DNA of 64,000 bases from Natrarchaeobius oligotrophus (GCF_003841465.1 NZ_REFZ01000007.1:1-64000); one strand, 5' to 3'; positions 17,244 through 25,850 are shown, numbered from the stretch's first letter. Translations and numbers: made by a program. Notes: generated by a model from the letters alone, not told the origin.

Positions 17244-18197
17244 ATGTCGCTCGCAAAATACGCGCTCCGACGAGCACTGGTTTCGGTTCCGGTACTGCTC
17301 GGTGCGACGGCCATCACGTTCTCGTTCGTCTATCTCGCGCCCGGCGATCCGATCGATACGCTCGTCGGATTTGACGCGGTCGACCCCGCGGTCGAGGAGG
17401 CGCTTCGCGCCGAACACAACCTCGACCGTCCACTCTGGGAGCAGTACCTTCTGTGGCTCCGGGACGTCCTCGTTCTCGAGTTCGGCACGTCGCCGATCAC
17501 CGGACGCGACGTCGCGGCGACGATCGCCGGCCGACTTCCGGCAACGATTGCCCTCGGCGTCGCCGCGTGGGCGCTGTCGCTGCTGATCGGCGTTCCCGCC
17601 GGCATCGTCGCGGCGGTCAACTACGGCGAACTCGAGGACGAACTGAGTCGCGTCGCGGCGCTTGCGGGCATCGCGACGCCGAACTTCTGGCTCGGACTGG
17701 TGTTGCTGTTCGTCTTCGGCGTCCACCTGGGCTGGGTCCGGGTGACGCCGCCCGACGCACCGCTGGCGAGCCTCGAGATGCTGTGGTTTCTGGTTTTGCC
17801 CACGATCACCCTCGGGACGGCGTCGGCAGCGCTGGTGATGCGACTGATGCGGTCGTCGATGCGCCGCGAACTGAACGAGCCGTACGTCCGCACCGCGCGG
17901 GCGAAGGGACTCTCTGAACGGACGGTGATCTACAAGCACGTCCTGCGTAACTCGCTGATCGCGGTCGTCACCGTCGCCGGCCTCCAGGTCGCCTTTCTCG
18001 TCGACGGTGCGGTCGTCGTCGAACAGGTGTTCTCCTGGCCGGGGATGGGACGGCTCCTCGTCGAGGCGGTCGGCCGCCGGGACGTCCCCGTCGTACAGGG
18101 TGTCGTGCTGTTGATCGCCGTTTCGGTCGTTCTCGCGAACCTGCTCGTCGACCTCGCCTACGCCGTCCTCGACCCACGAATCCGATACGACCGATGA
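17244..18197 (+). CDS. ABC transporter permease, DppB type
   Basis: A 317-residue inner-membrane permease with six predicted helices. The N-terminal helix (RRALVSVPVLLGATAITFSF) and the conserved TM region PGDPIDTLVG are typical of DppB/OppB. The EAA loop that docks on the ATPase is LNEPYVRTARAKGLSERTVI, followed by YKHVLRNSL. With the next gene it forms the membrane channel of the peptide-type importer. It starts 27 nt after the binding-protein stop, with an ATG at 17244, and overlaps the next gene by 4 nt (ATGA), so the two are translationally coupled. Confidence 0.93.
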   Translation: MSLAKYALRRALVSVPVLLGATAITFSFVYLAPGDPIDTLVGFDAVDPAVEEALRAEHNLDRPLWEQYLLWLRDVLVLEFGTSPITGRDVAATIAGRLPATIALGVAAWALSLLIGVPAGIVAAVNYGELEDELSRVAALAGIATPNFWLGLVLLFVFGVHLGWVRVTPPDAPLASLEMLWFLVLPTITLGTASAALVMRLMRSSMRRELNEPYVRTARAKGLSERTVIYKHVLRNSLIAVVTVAGLQVAFLVDGAVVVEQVFSWPGMGRLLVEAVGRRDVPVVQGVVLLIAVSVVLANLLVDLAYAVLDPRIRYDR

Positions 18198-19285
18198 CAC
18201 GACCCGAACCGACCACCGAACGCGGCCGGATCCGAATCGAGGGCTTCGACGAGCCCGCCGCGGCGGCGTCGCTCGAGGGAACCGCTCGGCCGAACGTCGG
18301 CCCGTGGTCTCGCGACGGAGACGGTGAGGACGCCGCCCGTGTGAGCCGACCGGACGAGCGGACGCCGACGGTCGGTCGCCGCCGTCGACTCGCGGACGTC
18401 TGGCGCCGGTTTCGATCGAACCGGGCGGCGACCGTCGGCTTCGCGATCGTCGCCGGGCTGGTGCTGGTGTCGGTGTTCGCCCGCCCGATCGAGTTCTCCG
18501 CGGGCGGGTACGCGGTCACCGTCCAGCCGTTCTCGCTCGCGCCGTACGATCCGGCCCGGCCGGCGGTCGGACCGTCGAACGCCGGCCCGTCGCTCGCCCA
18601 CCCGTTCGGTACCGACTGGGCGGGACGGGACGTCTTCTCGCGCGTGCTCGTCGGCGGCCGATTCAGCCTGAGCATCGGCGCGATCGCCGTGGCGCTCGCG
18701 CTCTGCGTGGGCGTCCCGCTCGGCGCGATCGCGGGGTACGTCGGCGGCTGGGTCGACGAGGCGATCATGCGGACCGTCGACACCCTCTACGCGTTCCCGT
18801 TTCTCGTCCTCGCGATCGCGGTCGTCGCGATCCTCGGCCAGGGCTACTGGAACGTCGTCGCAGCGCTGGTCGCGACCGGCTGGCTCTCGTACGCCCGGCT
18901 GTTGCGCGGCGAAGTGCTCTCGATCGCGGAACGCGAGTACGTCGACGCGGCCGAGGCGCTCGGCATCCCGCACCGAACGATCCTGGCCCGACACGTCGTC
19001 CCCAACGCCGTCGCGCCGGTCGTCGTCCAGGCGACGCTGAACGTCGGCAACGTCGTCCTCGCGGCGGCGGCGCTTGGCTTTCTCGGCCTCGGCCTCGAGC
19101 CCGGAACGGCCGAGTGGGGGACGATGCTCGCCGGCGGCCGGTCGGCGCTCATGCAGGGTCACTGGCACGTCACGGTCTTTCCCGGGATCGCGATTTTCCT
19201 GTTCGTCCTCGGGATCAACCTCGTCGGCGACGGGCTCACCGACGCGCTCGATCCGCGAAGCGAGTTCGAACGGAGGGTTCGCTGA
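18194..19285 (+). CDS. ABC transporter permease, DppC type
   Basis: A 363-residue permease paired with the DppB-type protein. It begins with about 75 acidic and arginine-rich residues ahead of the first helix (RAATVGFAIVAGLVLVSVF), longer than bacterial DppC. HPFGTDWAGRDVFSRVLVGG is the hallmark of the family's first periplasmic-to-membrane region. The EAA loop reads EREYVDAAEALGIPHRTILA, then RHVVPNAVAP. It starts inside the stop of the preceding permease (4-nt overlap), and its own TGA shares one base with the next start (TGATG). Confidence 0.93.
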   Translation: MTRPEPTTERGRIRIEGFDEPAAAASLEGTARPNVGPWSRDGDGEDAARVSRPDERTPTVGRRRRLADVWRRFRSNRAATVGFAIVAGLVLVSVFARPIEFSAGGYAVTVQPFSLAPYDPARPAVGPSNAGPSLAHPFGTDWAGRDVFSRVLVGGRFSLSIGAIAVALALCVGVPLGAIAGYVGGWVDEAIMRTVDTLYAFPFLVLAIAVVAILGQGYWNVVAALVATGWLSYARLLRGEVLSIAEREYVDAAEALGIPHRTILARHVVPNAVAPVVVQATLNVGNVVLAAAALGFLGLGLEPGTAEWGTMLAGGRSALMQGHWHVTVFPGIAIFLFVLGINLVGDGLTDALDPRSEFERRVR

Positions 19286-20352
19286 TGGCGCTGCTCGAGG
19301 TCGAGAACCTCTCGGTTCAGTTCTACACCGAAGACGGCGTCGTCCGCGCCGTCGACGGTCTCAGCTACGAGATCGAACGCGGAGAAACCGTCGGCGTCGT
19401 CGGCGAAAGCGGCGCGGGAAAGAGCGTCGCCGCTCTCTCGCTGTTGCGCCTTATCGACGATCCCGGCGAGATCGTCGACGGCTCGATTCGGTTTCGCGGC
19501 CGGGACGTCCTCTCGTTCTCGAGCGACGAGCTTCGACGGTTCCGGGGGAACGACGTCGCGATCGCGTTTCAGGATCCGGAGGCGGCGCTCAATCCGGTCT
19601 ACACGGTCGGCGAGCAGGTGGCCGAGACGATCCGCGCACACGGCGTCGCGAGCGGCGACGCGGCCCGCGAGCGGGCGATTTCGCTGCTCGAGCGGGTCGG
19701 CATTCCCGACGCCGCCACCCGGTACTCGCACTATCCCCACGAGTTCTCGGGCGGTATGGTCCAGCGTGCCGTCCTCGCGATGGCGCTGTCGTGCGAGCCC
19801 GACCTGCTGGTGCTCGACGAGCCGACGACCGGTCTCGACGTGACGATCCAGGCGCAGGTGCTCGAGCTGCTCGAGGAGCTTTCGTCGTCGTTCGACACCG
19901 CCATCCAACTCGTGACGCACGACCTCGGCGTGGTCGCACGGCGGTGCGATCGCGTGGTGGTGATGTACGCCGGACGGGCCATCGAGCGAGCGACCGTCGA
20001 GGATCTGTTCTACGATCCGTCTCACCCGTACACCGCGGGACTCATGGCGTCGATCCCCCGTATCGGCGACGGGGCCGATCGGCTCCCGACGATACCCGGC
20101 CGGATGGCGGATCCCGTCGATCCGCCGACCGGCTGTCCGTTCCACCCGCGCTGTCCGTACGCCGAACCGGTGTGTGAAACGCACAGGCCCGGGCTCGTCG
20201 ACGTCGAAACCGGCGAGCCCGTTGCGGACGCGACCGCGCCCGATCACCTCGCCGCCTGCCACGAGCACACGGGCGACCTCGACGGCGGGCTCGAGTACGA
20301 GGTCCTGATCGACGACGAAACGACCGCGAGCGGAGGCGGGACCGATCCATGA
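19285..20352 (+). CDS. ABC transporter ATP-binding protein, DppD type
   Basis: A 355-residue ATPase of the peptide/nickel importer family. Walker A is GESGAGKS (about residues 39-46), the signature is SGGMVQR, and Walker B is LLVLDEPTTGLD. The C-terminal oligo_HPY region has GCPFHPRCPYAEPVCE with three of the four cysteines characteristic of DppD/OppD. The start is the ATG at 19285, which overlaps the previous TGA by one base. It works as a heterodimer with the DppF-type protein encoded next, which it overlaps by 4 nt. Confidence 0.93.
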   Translation: MALLEVENLSVQFYTEDGVVRAVDGLSYEIERGETVGVVGESGAGKSVAALSLLRLIDDPGEIVDGSIRFRGRDVLSFSSDELRRFRGNDVAIAFQDPEAALNPVYTVGEQVAETIRAHGVASGDAARERAISLLERVGIPDAATRYSHYPHEFSGGMVQRAVLAMALSCEPDLLVLDEPTTGLDVTIQAQVLELLEELSSSFDTAIQLVTHDLGVVARRCDRVVVMYAGRAIERATVEDLFYDPSHPYTAGLMASIPRIGDGADRLPTIPGRMADPVDPPTGCPFHPRCPYAEPVCETHRPGLVDVETGEPVADATAPDHLAACHEHTGDLDGGLEYEVLIDDETTASGGGTDP

Positions 20353-21713
20353 GCGGCGACGTCGTGCTTCGGGCCGAGGGCCTCGCGAAGGAGTACGACT
20401 CGGCCGACGGCCTGCTCGATCGGCTTCTGGGCTCCGGCGGCACGATCCGGGCCGTCGACGGCGTCGACCTCGAGCTTTCGGCGGGCGAGACGCTCGGCCT
20501 GGTCGGCGAGAGCGGCTGCGGCAAGACGACGCTCGCGAAGCTGCTGACCGGCCTCCTCGAACCCACCGACGGGACGGCGACCTACCGCGACGTCGACGTC
20601 GCCTCTCCCCCTCGGTCGGAACGACGAACGGTGCAGACGAACGTACAGTACGTCTTTCAGAATCCCTCGGCCAGCCTCGATCCGCGCCTGCCCGTCGGAG
20701 ACGCGGTCCGCGAGCCGCTTTCGGTCCACGACGTCGTCCCCGCTCGCGGACGAGACGAGCGCGTCGGGGACCTGCTCGAGGTCGTCGGTCTGACCCGCGA
20801 CCACGCCGGCCGCTACCCGCGGGAGTGTTCCGGCGGCCAGCGCCAGCGGATCGCCATCGCTCGCGCCCTCGCCGTCGAACCCGAGGTTCTCGTCCTGGAC
20901 GAACCCGTCTCGGCGCTCGACGCAGCCGAACAGGCCCGGCTACTCAACCTGCTGGCGGACCTCCAGGACGAGTTCGAGCTCTCCGTTCTCGTCGTCAGCC
21001 ACGACCTCGCGGTCGTCGACCACGTCGCCGACCGGCTGGCGGTGATGTACCTCGGACGGATCGTCGAGCGCGGCCCGACCCGAGCGCTCCTCGAGCGAGA
21101 CGTCCACCCGTACACCGAGGCCCTGCTGTCGGCGGTGCCGGAACCCGATCCGGGCTGGGAGGGCGACCGGATCGTCCTGCGCGGCGACGTCCCGTCTCCG
21201 GCGGATCCGCCGTCCGGCTGTCGGTTTCACACCCGCTGTCCGCGGATCGTTCCCCCCGCCGAGTACGACCTCCCGACCGAGCAGTTCCGCGGCGTGATGG
21301 ATCTCCGCGCGCGGATCGCAGCCGTCGCGGACGGCGACGCGTCGCTCGAGTCGGTCTTCGAATCCGCAGACGACCCCGCCGTCGCGATCCGCGACGCGCA
21401 CGACCTTCCGCGCCGGCTCGCGGATCCGACCGCCGAGCGAACGCTCTCGAACGCCCTCGAGGCGATCGTCGCGGGCGACGCCGGGACGGCCCGCGAGCGA
21501 CTCGAGTCGGGCTTCGAGACGCCGTGTGCGACGACCCGACCCGAACTGCGGTCGCCGAAAGCGGAATCCGGCCGCCGCCGGATCGCGTGCCACCGCTTCG
21601 ACGAGTCGGTCGTCGCCTCGACGGACGACGGGCCGGCGGACTCGACGCCCGACTCGAGCGACGAGCCACGCGCGGACGTCGAGCCGGCCGGCGAATCGGA
21701 GGTGTTCGAGTGA
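20349..21713 (+). CDS. ABC transporter ATP-binding protein, DppF type, with interrupted C-terminal domain
   Basis: A 454-residue ATPase, longer than the usual 320-350. Walker A is GESGCGKTT (about 53-61), the signature SGGQRQR is at about 161-167, and Walker B is LVLDEPVSALD at about 181-191. After the normal GCRFHTRCP (290-298), an acidic and helical stretch of nearly 90 residues (about 304-390) intervenes before the remaining cysteines (Cys393, Cys414 in RIACHRF). The oligo_HPY domain is therefore split by an insertion. An acidic tail of about 35 residues ends the protein. It overlaps both neighbours by 4 nt, a tightly coupled operon. The role of the insert is unknown. Confidence 0.9.
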   Translation: MSGDVVLRAEGLAKEYDSADGLLDRLLGSGGTIRAVDGVDLELSAGETLGLVGESGCGKTTLAKLLTGLLEPTDGTATYRDVDVASPPRSERRTVQTNVQYVFQNPSASLDPRLPVGDAVREPLSVHDVVPARGRDERVGDLLEVVGLTRDHAGRYPRECSGGQRQRIAIARALAVEPEVLVLDEPVSALDAAEQARLLNLLADLQDEFELSVLVVSHDLAVVDHVADRLAVMYLGRIVERGPTRALLERDVHPYTEALLSAVPEPDPGWEGDRIVLRGDVPSPADPPSGCRFHTRCPRIVPPAEYDLPTEQFRGVMDLRARIAAVADGDASLESVFESADDPAVAIRDAHDLPRRLADPTAERTLSNALEAIVAGDAGTARERLESGFETPCATTRPELRSPKAESGRRRIACHRFDESVVASTDDGPADSTPDSSDEPRADVEPAGESEVFE

Positions 21714-22240
21714 GACGGATCTACGACTCGGACGCGCTCGAGCGCGACGACGACGATCCGTTCCGTCCGTCCGGCCGCGACGAACCCGCCAGCCGATCGA
21801 TCGACTGGGCGGCGTTCAGCCACGCGTTCGTCCCCGTCGGACTCCGGACGCGGGCGATCGACGTCGGCGTCTCGACGAACCGGACCGTCTACGAGGTCGG
21901 CCAGCCGGTCCGGATCGAATTCGAGTTTCGTAATCGACTCCCGTTTCCGATCGCGATTCCGACCGACTCGCCGAACGTCTGGACCTGGGCCGTCGACGAC
22001 GCGTCCGAAGCCGACGCCGTCTCTCGAACCGTTCCGGATCGGTCCGCGGCGTTCTCGTTCGCCCGCGGCGAGCGCAAGCGGTTTCGACGCACCTGGTGCC
22101 AGCGGATCCGGGTCGACGACGACGAGTGGCAGCCGGTCGGACCCGGGACGTACGCGCTCGAGGTGCGAATCTCCCGCGAAGACGCTCACGAGCGCGGACT
22201 CGTCGATCGAACGACGATCGAGATCACGAACCGACGGTGA
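21710..22240 (+). CDS. BsuPI-like beta-sandwich protein, last gene of the ABC operon
   Basis: A 176-residue soluble protein starting with GTG inside the preceding stop (GTGA overlap), so it is translated with the transporter. Residues about 50-175 resemble the BsuPI (intracellular proteinase inhibitor-like) immunoglobulin-type fold: YEVGQPVRIEFEFRNRLPFP, VWTWAVDD, FARGERKRFRRTWCQRI, and VGPGTYALEVRIS. There is no signal peptide, so it should stay inside the cell. The family is best known from a Bacillus protease inhibitor, but the domain is widespread and often of unknown role. Its position suggests a part in peptide uptake, assembly or regulation of the transporter (inference). Confidence 0.7.
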   Translation: MRRIYDSDALERDDDDPFRPSGRDEPASRSIDWAAFSHAFVPVGLRTRAIDVGVSTNRTVYEVGQPVRIEFEFRNRLPFPIAIPTDSPNVWTWAVDDASEADAVSRTVPDRSAAFSFARGERKRFRRTWCQRIRVDDDEWQPVGPGTYALEVRISREDAHERGLVDRTTIEITNRR

Positions 22241-22320
22241 GGACCGGACGATCTCGAAACGCTGTGGCGGCCGGCGGCTCTCGACGCTCGGTGACGTTCA
22301 CGGGACCGGCAATCCGAGCG

Positions 22321-23304
22321 CTACCAGCGGTGGTGGACGTGCTCGTACACGTACTCCTCGTAGACGTCCCGGACCGCGCCGTGGACGCGGTTCGAGAGGG
22401 GATCGAGTTCCGACACGGCGGCGTTCGTCCGGACGTGCTCCGGAGTCGTCGTTCCGGGGATGACCGTCGACACCGCCTCGTGATCGAGGATCCACCGGAG
22501 GGTGAACTCCGCGAGCGACAGTTCCTCGGGGACGAACGGCTCGAGGGCGTCGACGGCGTCGTGGCCGGTCTCGTAGGGGACGCCGGCGAACGTTTCGCCG
22601 ACGTCGAACGCCTCGCCGTCGCGGTTGAAGTTTCGGTGGTCGTCTTCGGGGAACGTCTGGTCGCGCTCGAGCGCGCCGGTCAACAGCCCCGACGCGTACG
22701 GGACGCGGACGATCACGCCGACGTCTTCCCGGCGCGCCCGATCGAAAAACAGGTCGGCTGGTCGCTGTCGGAACGGGTTGAAGATGATCTGGACCGTCTC
22801 GACGACGTCGTACTCGATCGCTTTGAGCGCCTCTTCGACGCGCTCGACGCTGACGCCGGCGTGATCGATCTTCCCCTTCGCCTCGAGTCTCTCGAGCGCC
22901 TCGAACGTCGACGGCTGATAGTACGCCTCCGTGGGCGGACAGTGCAACTGGAGCAGATCGATCGTCTCCTGCCCGAGGTTCTCCCGACTCCGGTCGACGA
23001 ACGGGGCGAGCCGGTCGTACTCGTAGCCGTCGGCCTCGTGCGGATCGAGTCGACGTCCGGCTTTCGTCGCCACGAACGCGTCGTCGTCGCGTTCGTCGAG
23101 GACGTGGCCGATGTGGCGCTCGCTGCGGCCGTCGCCGTAGACGTCCGCGGTGTCGACGAACGTGACACCCGCCTCGAGGGCGGTACGGACGACCTCGCGA
23201 CCGGTTTCGTCCGACACGTCTCCCCAGTCGCCGCCGACGTTCCACGTACCCAGACCGACGTCCGAGACCTCGCGTCCGGTCGAACCGAGTCGACGATGAT
23301 TCAC
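22321..23304 (-). CDS. Aldo/keto reductase
   Basis: A 327-residue AKR with a (beta/alpha)8 barrel that reduces carbonyls with NADPH. The tetrad is visible: Asp and Tyr in FVDTADVYGDGRSE, Lys in FVATKAGRRLDP, and His in LLQLHCPP. The C-terminal coenzyme region includes TVIPGTTTPEHV. The start is a GTG at 23304 (VNHRRLGSTGREVSDVGLG). A TATA-like taaaacc about 28 nt before it fits leaderless initiation, and no in-frame ATG would give a full N-terminus. A perfect 14-bp palindrome lies between this gene and the divergent DUF5789 gene. Confidence 0.88.
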   Translation of the reverse strand: MNHRRLGSTGREVSDVGLGTWNVGGDWGDVSDETGREVVRTALEAGVTFVDTADVYGDGRSERHIGHVLDERDDDAFVATKAGRRLDPHEADGYEYDRLAPFVDRSRENLGQETIDLLQLHCPPTEAYYQPSTFEALERLEAKGKIDHAGVSVERVEEALKAIEYDVVETVQIIFNPFRQRPADLFFDRARREDVGVIVRVPYASGLLTGALERDQTFPEDDHRNFNRDGEAFDVGETFAGVPYETGHDAVDALEPFVPEELSLAEFTLRWILDHEAVSTVIPGTTTPEHVRTNAAVSELDPLSNRVHGAVRDVYEEYVYEHVHHRW

Positions 23305-23372
23305 ACCACGAGGTTTCTTCGAACGACCGTAGGTTTTACCATCGGTCGTGGAGAAATTATTTGCACGTCTGT

Positions 23373-23386
23373 ACGACTGCAGTCGT
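23373..23386. promoter_or_regulatory. 14-bp perfect palindrome in a divergent promoter region
   Basis: ACGACTGCAGTCGT is a perfect inverted repeat. It sits between the aldo/keto reductase (start 23304, minus) and the DUF5789 gene (start 23488, plus), upstream of both predicted TATA elements. It is a candidate operator; the binding protein is unknown. Confidence 0.35.
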
Positions 23387-23487
23387 CCGATCGACTGTGC
23401 AGAGAGTTTCGACAGGCCTCGTCTCCGGGCGGCGGTCGTCGTTTGCAGGCTGTAGTACTTTGCCAACCCCTGGGGTACGGGTTGTCG

Positions 23488-23814
23488 ATGAGTCACATCG
23501 ACGACCCCGACGACGTGAAATCCCTCGAGGTCGGTGCGGTCGGTCAGCTGTTCGAGGAGACGGCGTTTCCAGCGACGACCGACGAGATCCTCGCGGAGTT
23601 CGCAGACGTCGAGATCACCTACCCGCGCGAATCGGACTCGCTCGCGACGATCCTCGAGACGTCGGGACACGAGACGTACGAGACGCGGGACGAACTCGAA
23701 CTCGCGATCCTGAACGGCGTCCGCCGCGCCGCCGTCGGCCGGCCGCGCTACAGCGACCGCGGCGACAGTCCGAACGACCTCGACGAAGCCGTGCGGATGC
23801 AACAGTCGTTCTGA
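23488..23814 (+). CDS. DUF5789 family small protein
   Basis: A 108-residue acidic haloarchaeal protein of the DUF5789 type, recognised by KSLEVGAVGQLFEETAFPAT near the start and by RAAVGRPRYSDRGD near the end. No membrane segment, metal site or known catalytic motif is visible. It resembles proteins that are widespread in haloarchaea but uncharacterised. The ATG at 23488 follows a possible TATA (tagtact) at the leaderless distance. It precedes two DUF892 genes on the same strand. Confidence 0.75.
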   Translation: MSHIDDPDDVKSLEVGAVGQLFEETAFPATTDEILAEFADVEITYPRESDSLATILETSGHETYETRDELELAILNGVRRAAVGRPRYSDRGDSPNDLDEAVRMQQSF

Positions 23815-23845
23815 CCGAACCGTTCCGATCCCAAGTCGATCCGAT

Positions 23846-24436
23846 ATGAGTACGATAGACACGACACCGCACGACGCGCTCGCGGCCGAACTGGAACGAC
23901 TGTATTCGATCGAGCGGACGGTACACGCCCAGCTCGAGACGCTGTCGGACGACGTCGCGATCGATACGCTGGACGACATGCGCGTACTCGAGTGTCGCGA
24001 ACAGCTCCAGTACGCGATCGACGCCCACCGCGAGGAGAGCGAAGCGCACCTCGAACGCATCGAGCGAGCGTTCGACGCGCTCGGGGAGGAGCCGGCGACT
24101 CGGCCCGTCCCCGAAGTGGACGGGCTGATCGCCGACAAGGAGAAGTTCAACAACGTCGTCCTGAACGACGGCCTCCGGCCGCTGTACTACGTCGAGACCG
24201 CGTTGAAACTCGAGGCGATCGAGTGTACGGCCTACGAGCGGACGATGGCGCTCGCGAGCGCGCTCGAGGACGACGCCGCCGACGAGGTCGTCGACGCGCT
24301 GGGTGAGAACTACGACGACGAGCGAACGCTCAGAGACGACCTCGAGTCGATGACCGACGGCGAACCCATCGACGCGTTGCTCGCGGCGAGCCCGGTCGCC
24401 GACGCCGACCGTTCGTCGCTCGATCCGTCGATCTGA
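23846..24436 (+). CDS. DUF892 (YciE-like, ferritin-like helical bundle) protein 1
   Basis: A 196-residue helical protein of the DUF892/YciE family. LAAELERLYSIERTVHAQLE, AIDAHREESEAHLERIERA, and ETALKLEAIECTAYERTMAL correspond to helices of a ferritin-like bundle. Glutamate and histidine residues at the usual positions (E in SIERTV, E and H in EESEAH, E in ETALKLEAIE) could bind a diiron centre, although this is not proven for the family. The ATG at 23846 follows ccgatatg. The second DUF892 gene starts 22 nt after its stop, and the pair is probably one transcript. A link to stress response is inferred from bacterial YciE. Confidence 0.8.
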   Translation: MSTIDTTPHDALAAELERLYSIERTVHAQLETLSDDVAIDTLDDMRVLECREQLQYAIDAHREESEAHLERIERAFDALGEEPATRPVPEVDGLIADKEKFNNVVLNDGLRPLYYVETALKLEAIECTAYERTMALASALEDDAADEVVDALGENYDDERTLRDDLESMTDGEPIDALLAASPVADADRSSLDPSI

Positions 24437-24458
24437 GCGAGCACCCGACCCGATTGCC

Positions 24459-24962
24459 ATGAACATCGAGACACTCGAAGATCTGTTCGGATACCAGCTA
24501 CAGCACGCCTACTACGCCGAGCGAAGTCACGTCGAACTGCTCGCGGAGATGGCGGCCGACGCCTCGAGCGAGGACCTCCGGGATCGGTTCGACGACCACC
24601 GCGAACGGACGGAGCGACAGGTCGAACGCCTCGAGCGCGCCTTCGAGGGAATCGGCCGGCGGCCGCGAGCGAGTCGCGCCCGGACGGTCGACGGACTGGC
24701 CGACGCACGGTCCGTCCGCGAGAGGACGGGCGACGGCGACGCAGTCGTTCCCGGCGACCTCGAGGTCGCGCTGCTGGCCGAGCGACTCGAGATCAGGAGC
24801 TACGAATCGCTGCTCAGGCTCGCCGGTCGGCTCGCGTACGCGAACGACGTCGTCGAGCCACTGGAGTCGAACCTCGCGGAGGAGCGAGACGAACTGGCGT
24901 CGCTCGAAGACCTCGAGGCCGAACTGTCCGTCTTCGAAACCGCGGGAATCGCGGACCCCTGA
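24459..24962 (+). CDS. DUF892 (YciE-like, ferritin-like helical bundle) protein 2
   Basis: A 167-residue second member of the DUF892 family. TLEDLFGYQLQHAYYAERSH is the classic YciE N-terminal helix, and DHRERTERQVERLERAFEGI is the second helix with a possible metal ligand His. LEVALLAERLEIRSYESLLR forms the third. It differs clearly from the upstream copy, so this is an old duplication or paired subunits rather than a recent repeat. It lies 22 nt after the first gene, probably co-transcribed. The function is unproven. Confidence 0.8.
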   Translation: MNIETLEDLFGYQLQHAYYAERSHVELLAEMAADASSEDLRDRFDDHRERTERQVERLERAFEGIGRRPRASRARTVDGLADARSVRERTGDGDAVVPGDLEVALLAERLEIRSYESLLRLAGRLAYANDVVEPLESNLAEERDELASLEDLEAELSVFETAGIADP

Positions 24963-25010
24963 TGGCACGGGAGGGCGGTAACGACCGTCGGACGACGCCG
25001 GTGACGACCG

Positions 25011-25850
25011 TCAGACGACGCCGGTGATGAAGGCGAGCCCCATCCCCACCAGAACAACCGCAGTTATCGTGGGCAGGTAGGGCGTGAGCCGCTCGATCCG
25101 CTCGCGGTGGTGTTCGTAACCCGCGATCAGAAGGAGCGTCGGGAGCACGATGGCGACGATCACCGCGAGCGAGTAGATCACCATCAGTTCGAGACAGGCG
25201 TCCGTCCCGACGCAGATCGCGAGGATCTGGATCGGTTCCTCGTGGGCGAATCCGAGCAGGAGCGCGGTCGTCCCGAGCGCCATCAGCCCGCGTTCGGCGT
25301 GTTCCTCGTCGAGGTGACGGTGGCCACCGCCTCCCGGGAACCGCGCGCGGATTCGCCCGAGCAGTCCCCGGTCGGATTCGGTCGGACGTCCGACGTGTAC
25401 GTGTCCGCCGCGCTCGCGTTCGTGGTCGTGGCGATGATGGCTATCTCGGTCGTGGTGGTGGCCCGCCGCTGGGTCGTCGCTACCGTGGCGATCGCTCTCA
25501 CCGTGGTGATGGTGGTCGTGACCGTGAGCATCGCCGTCGTGATCGTGATGGCCGTGCCCGCCGTGTCGGTACTCGTGGACGCCGAGAGCGATCAACAGCG
25601 CGCCGGCGACGTAGCCGAGCCACGGTCCCTCGGCGAACGCGGCGAACGTGCTGAACCAGAAGTACGCGAGCACGAGCGCGACGCTGCTTACGAGGTGGCC
25701 GATCCCGAGGATCAGCGCCGCGAGGAGACCGTACAACAGCCGACGGTTGCGATTCAGCGCGTACGTCGCCGCGATCGGCCACCCGTGATCCGGCAACACG
25801 CCGTGGACGAAACCGATGACGACGACGCCGACGACGAGTCCGACGTCCAT
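25011..25850 (-). CDS. NicO/RcnA-type nickel-cobalt transporter with histidine-rich loop
   Basis: A 279-residue membrane protein with about six to seven helices. Near the N-terminus, VHGVLPDHGWP contains the H-x4-D signature (His16, Asp21) of NicO/RcnA-type Ni2+/Co2+ transporters. Between helices 3 and 4 is a loop of about 60 residues packed with histidine (about 92-152, with runs such as HDHHHH), a likely metal buffer or sensor. A second half has GFAHEEPIQILAICVG, also typical of the group. It could export or import; RcnA-like proteins export. A TATA-like element (ggtaatag) about 27 nt upstream of the ATG at 25850 supports leaderless initiation. Confidence 0.82.
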   Translation of the reverse strand: MDVGLVVGVVVIGFVHGVLPDHGWPIAATYALNRNRRLLYGLLAALILGIGHLVSSVALVLAYFWFSTFAAFAEGPWLGYVAGALLIALGVHEYRHGGHGHHDHDGDAHGHDHHHHGESDRHGSDDPAAGHHHDRDSHHRHDHERERGGHVHVGRPTESDRGLLGRIRARFPGGGGHRHLDEEHAERGLMALGTTALLLGFAHEEPIQILAICVGTDACLELMVIYSLAVIVAIVLPTLLLIAGYEHHRERIERLTPYLPTITAVVLVGMGLAFITGVV

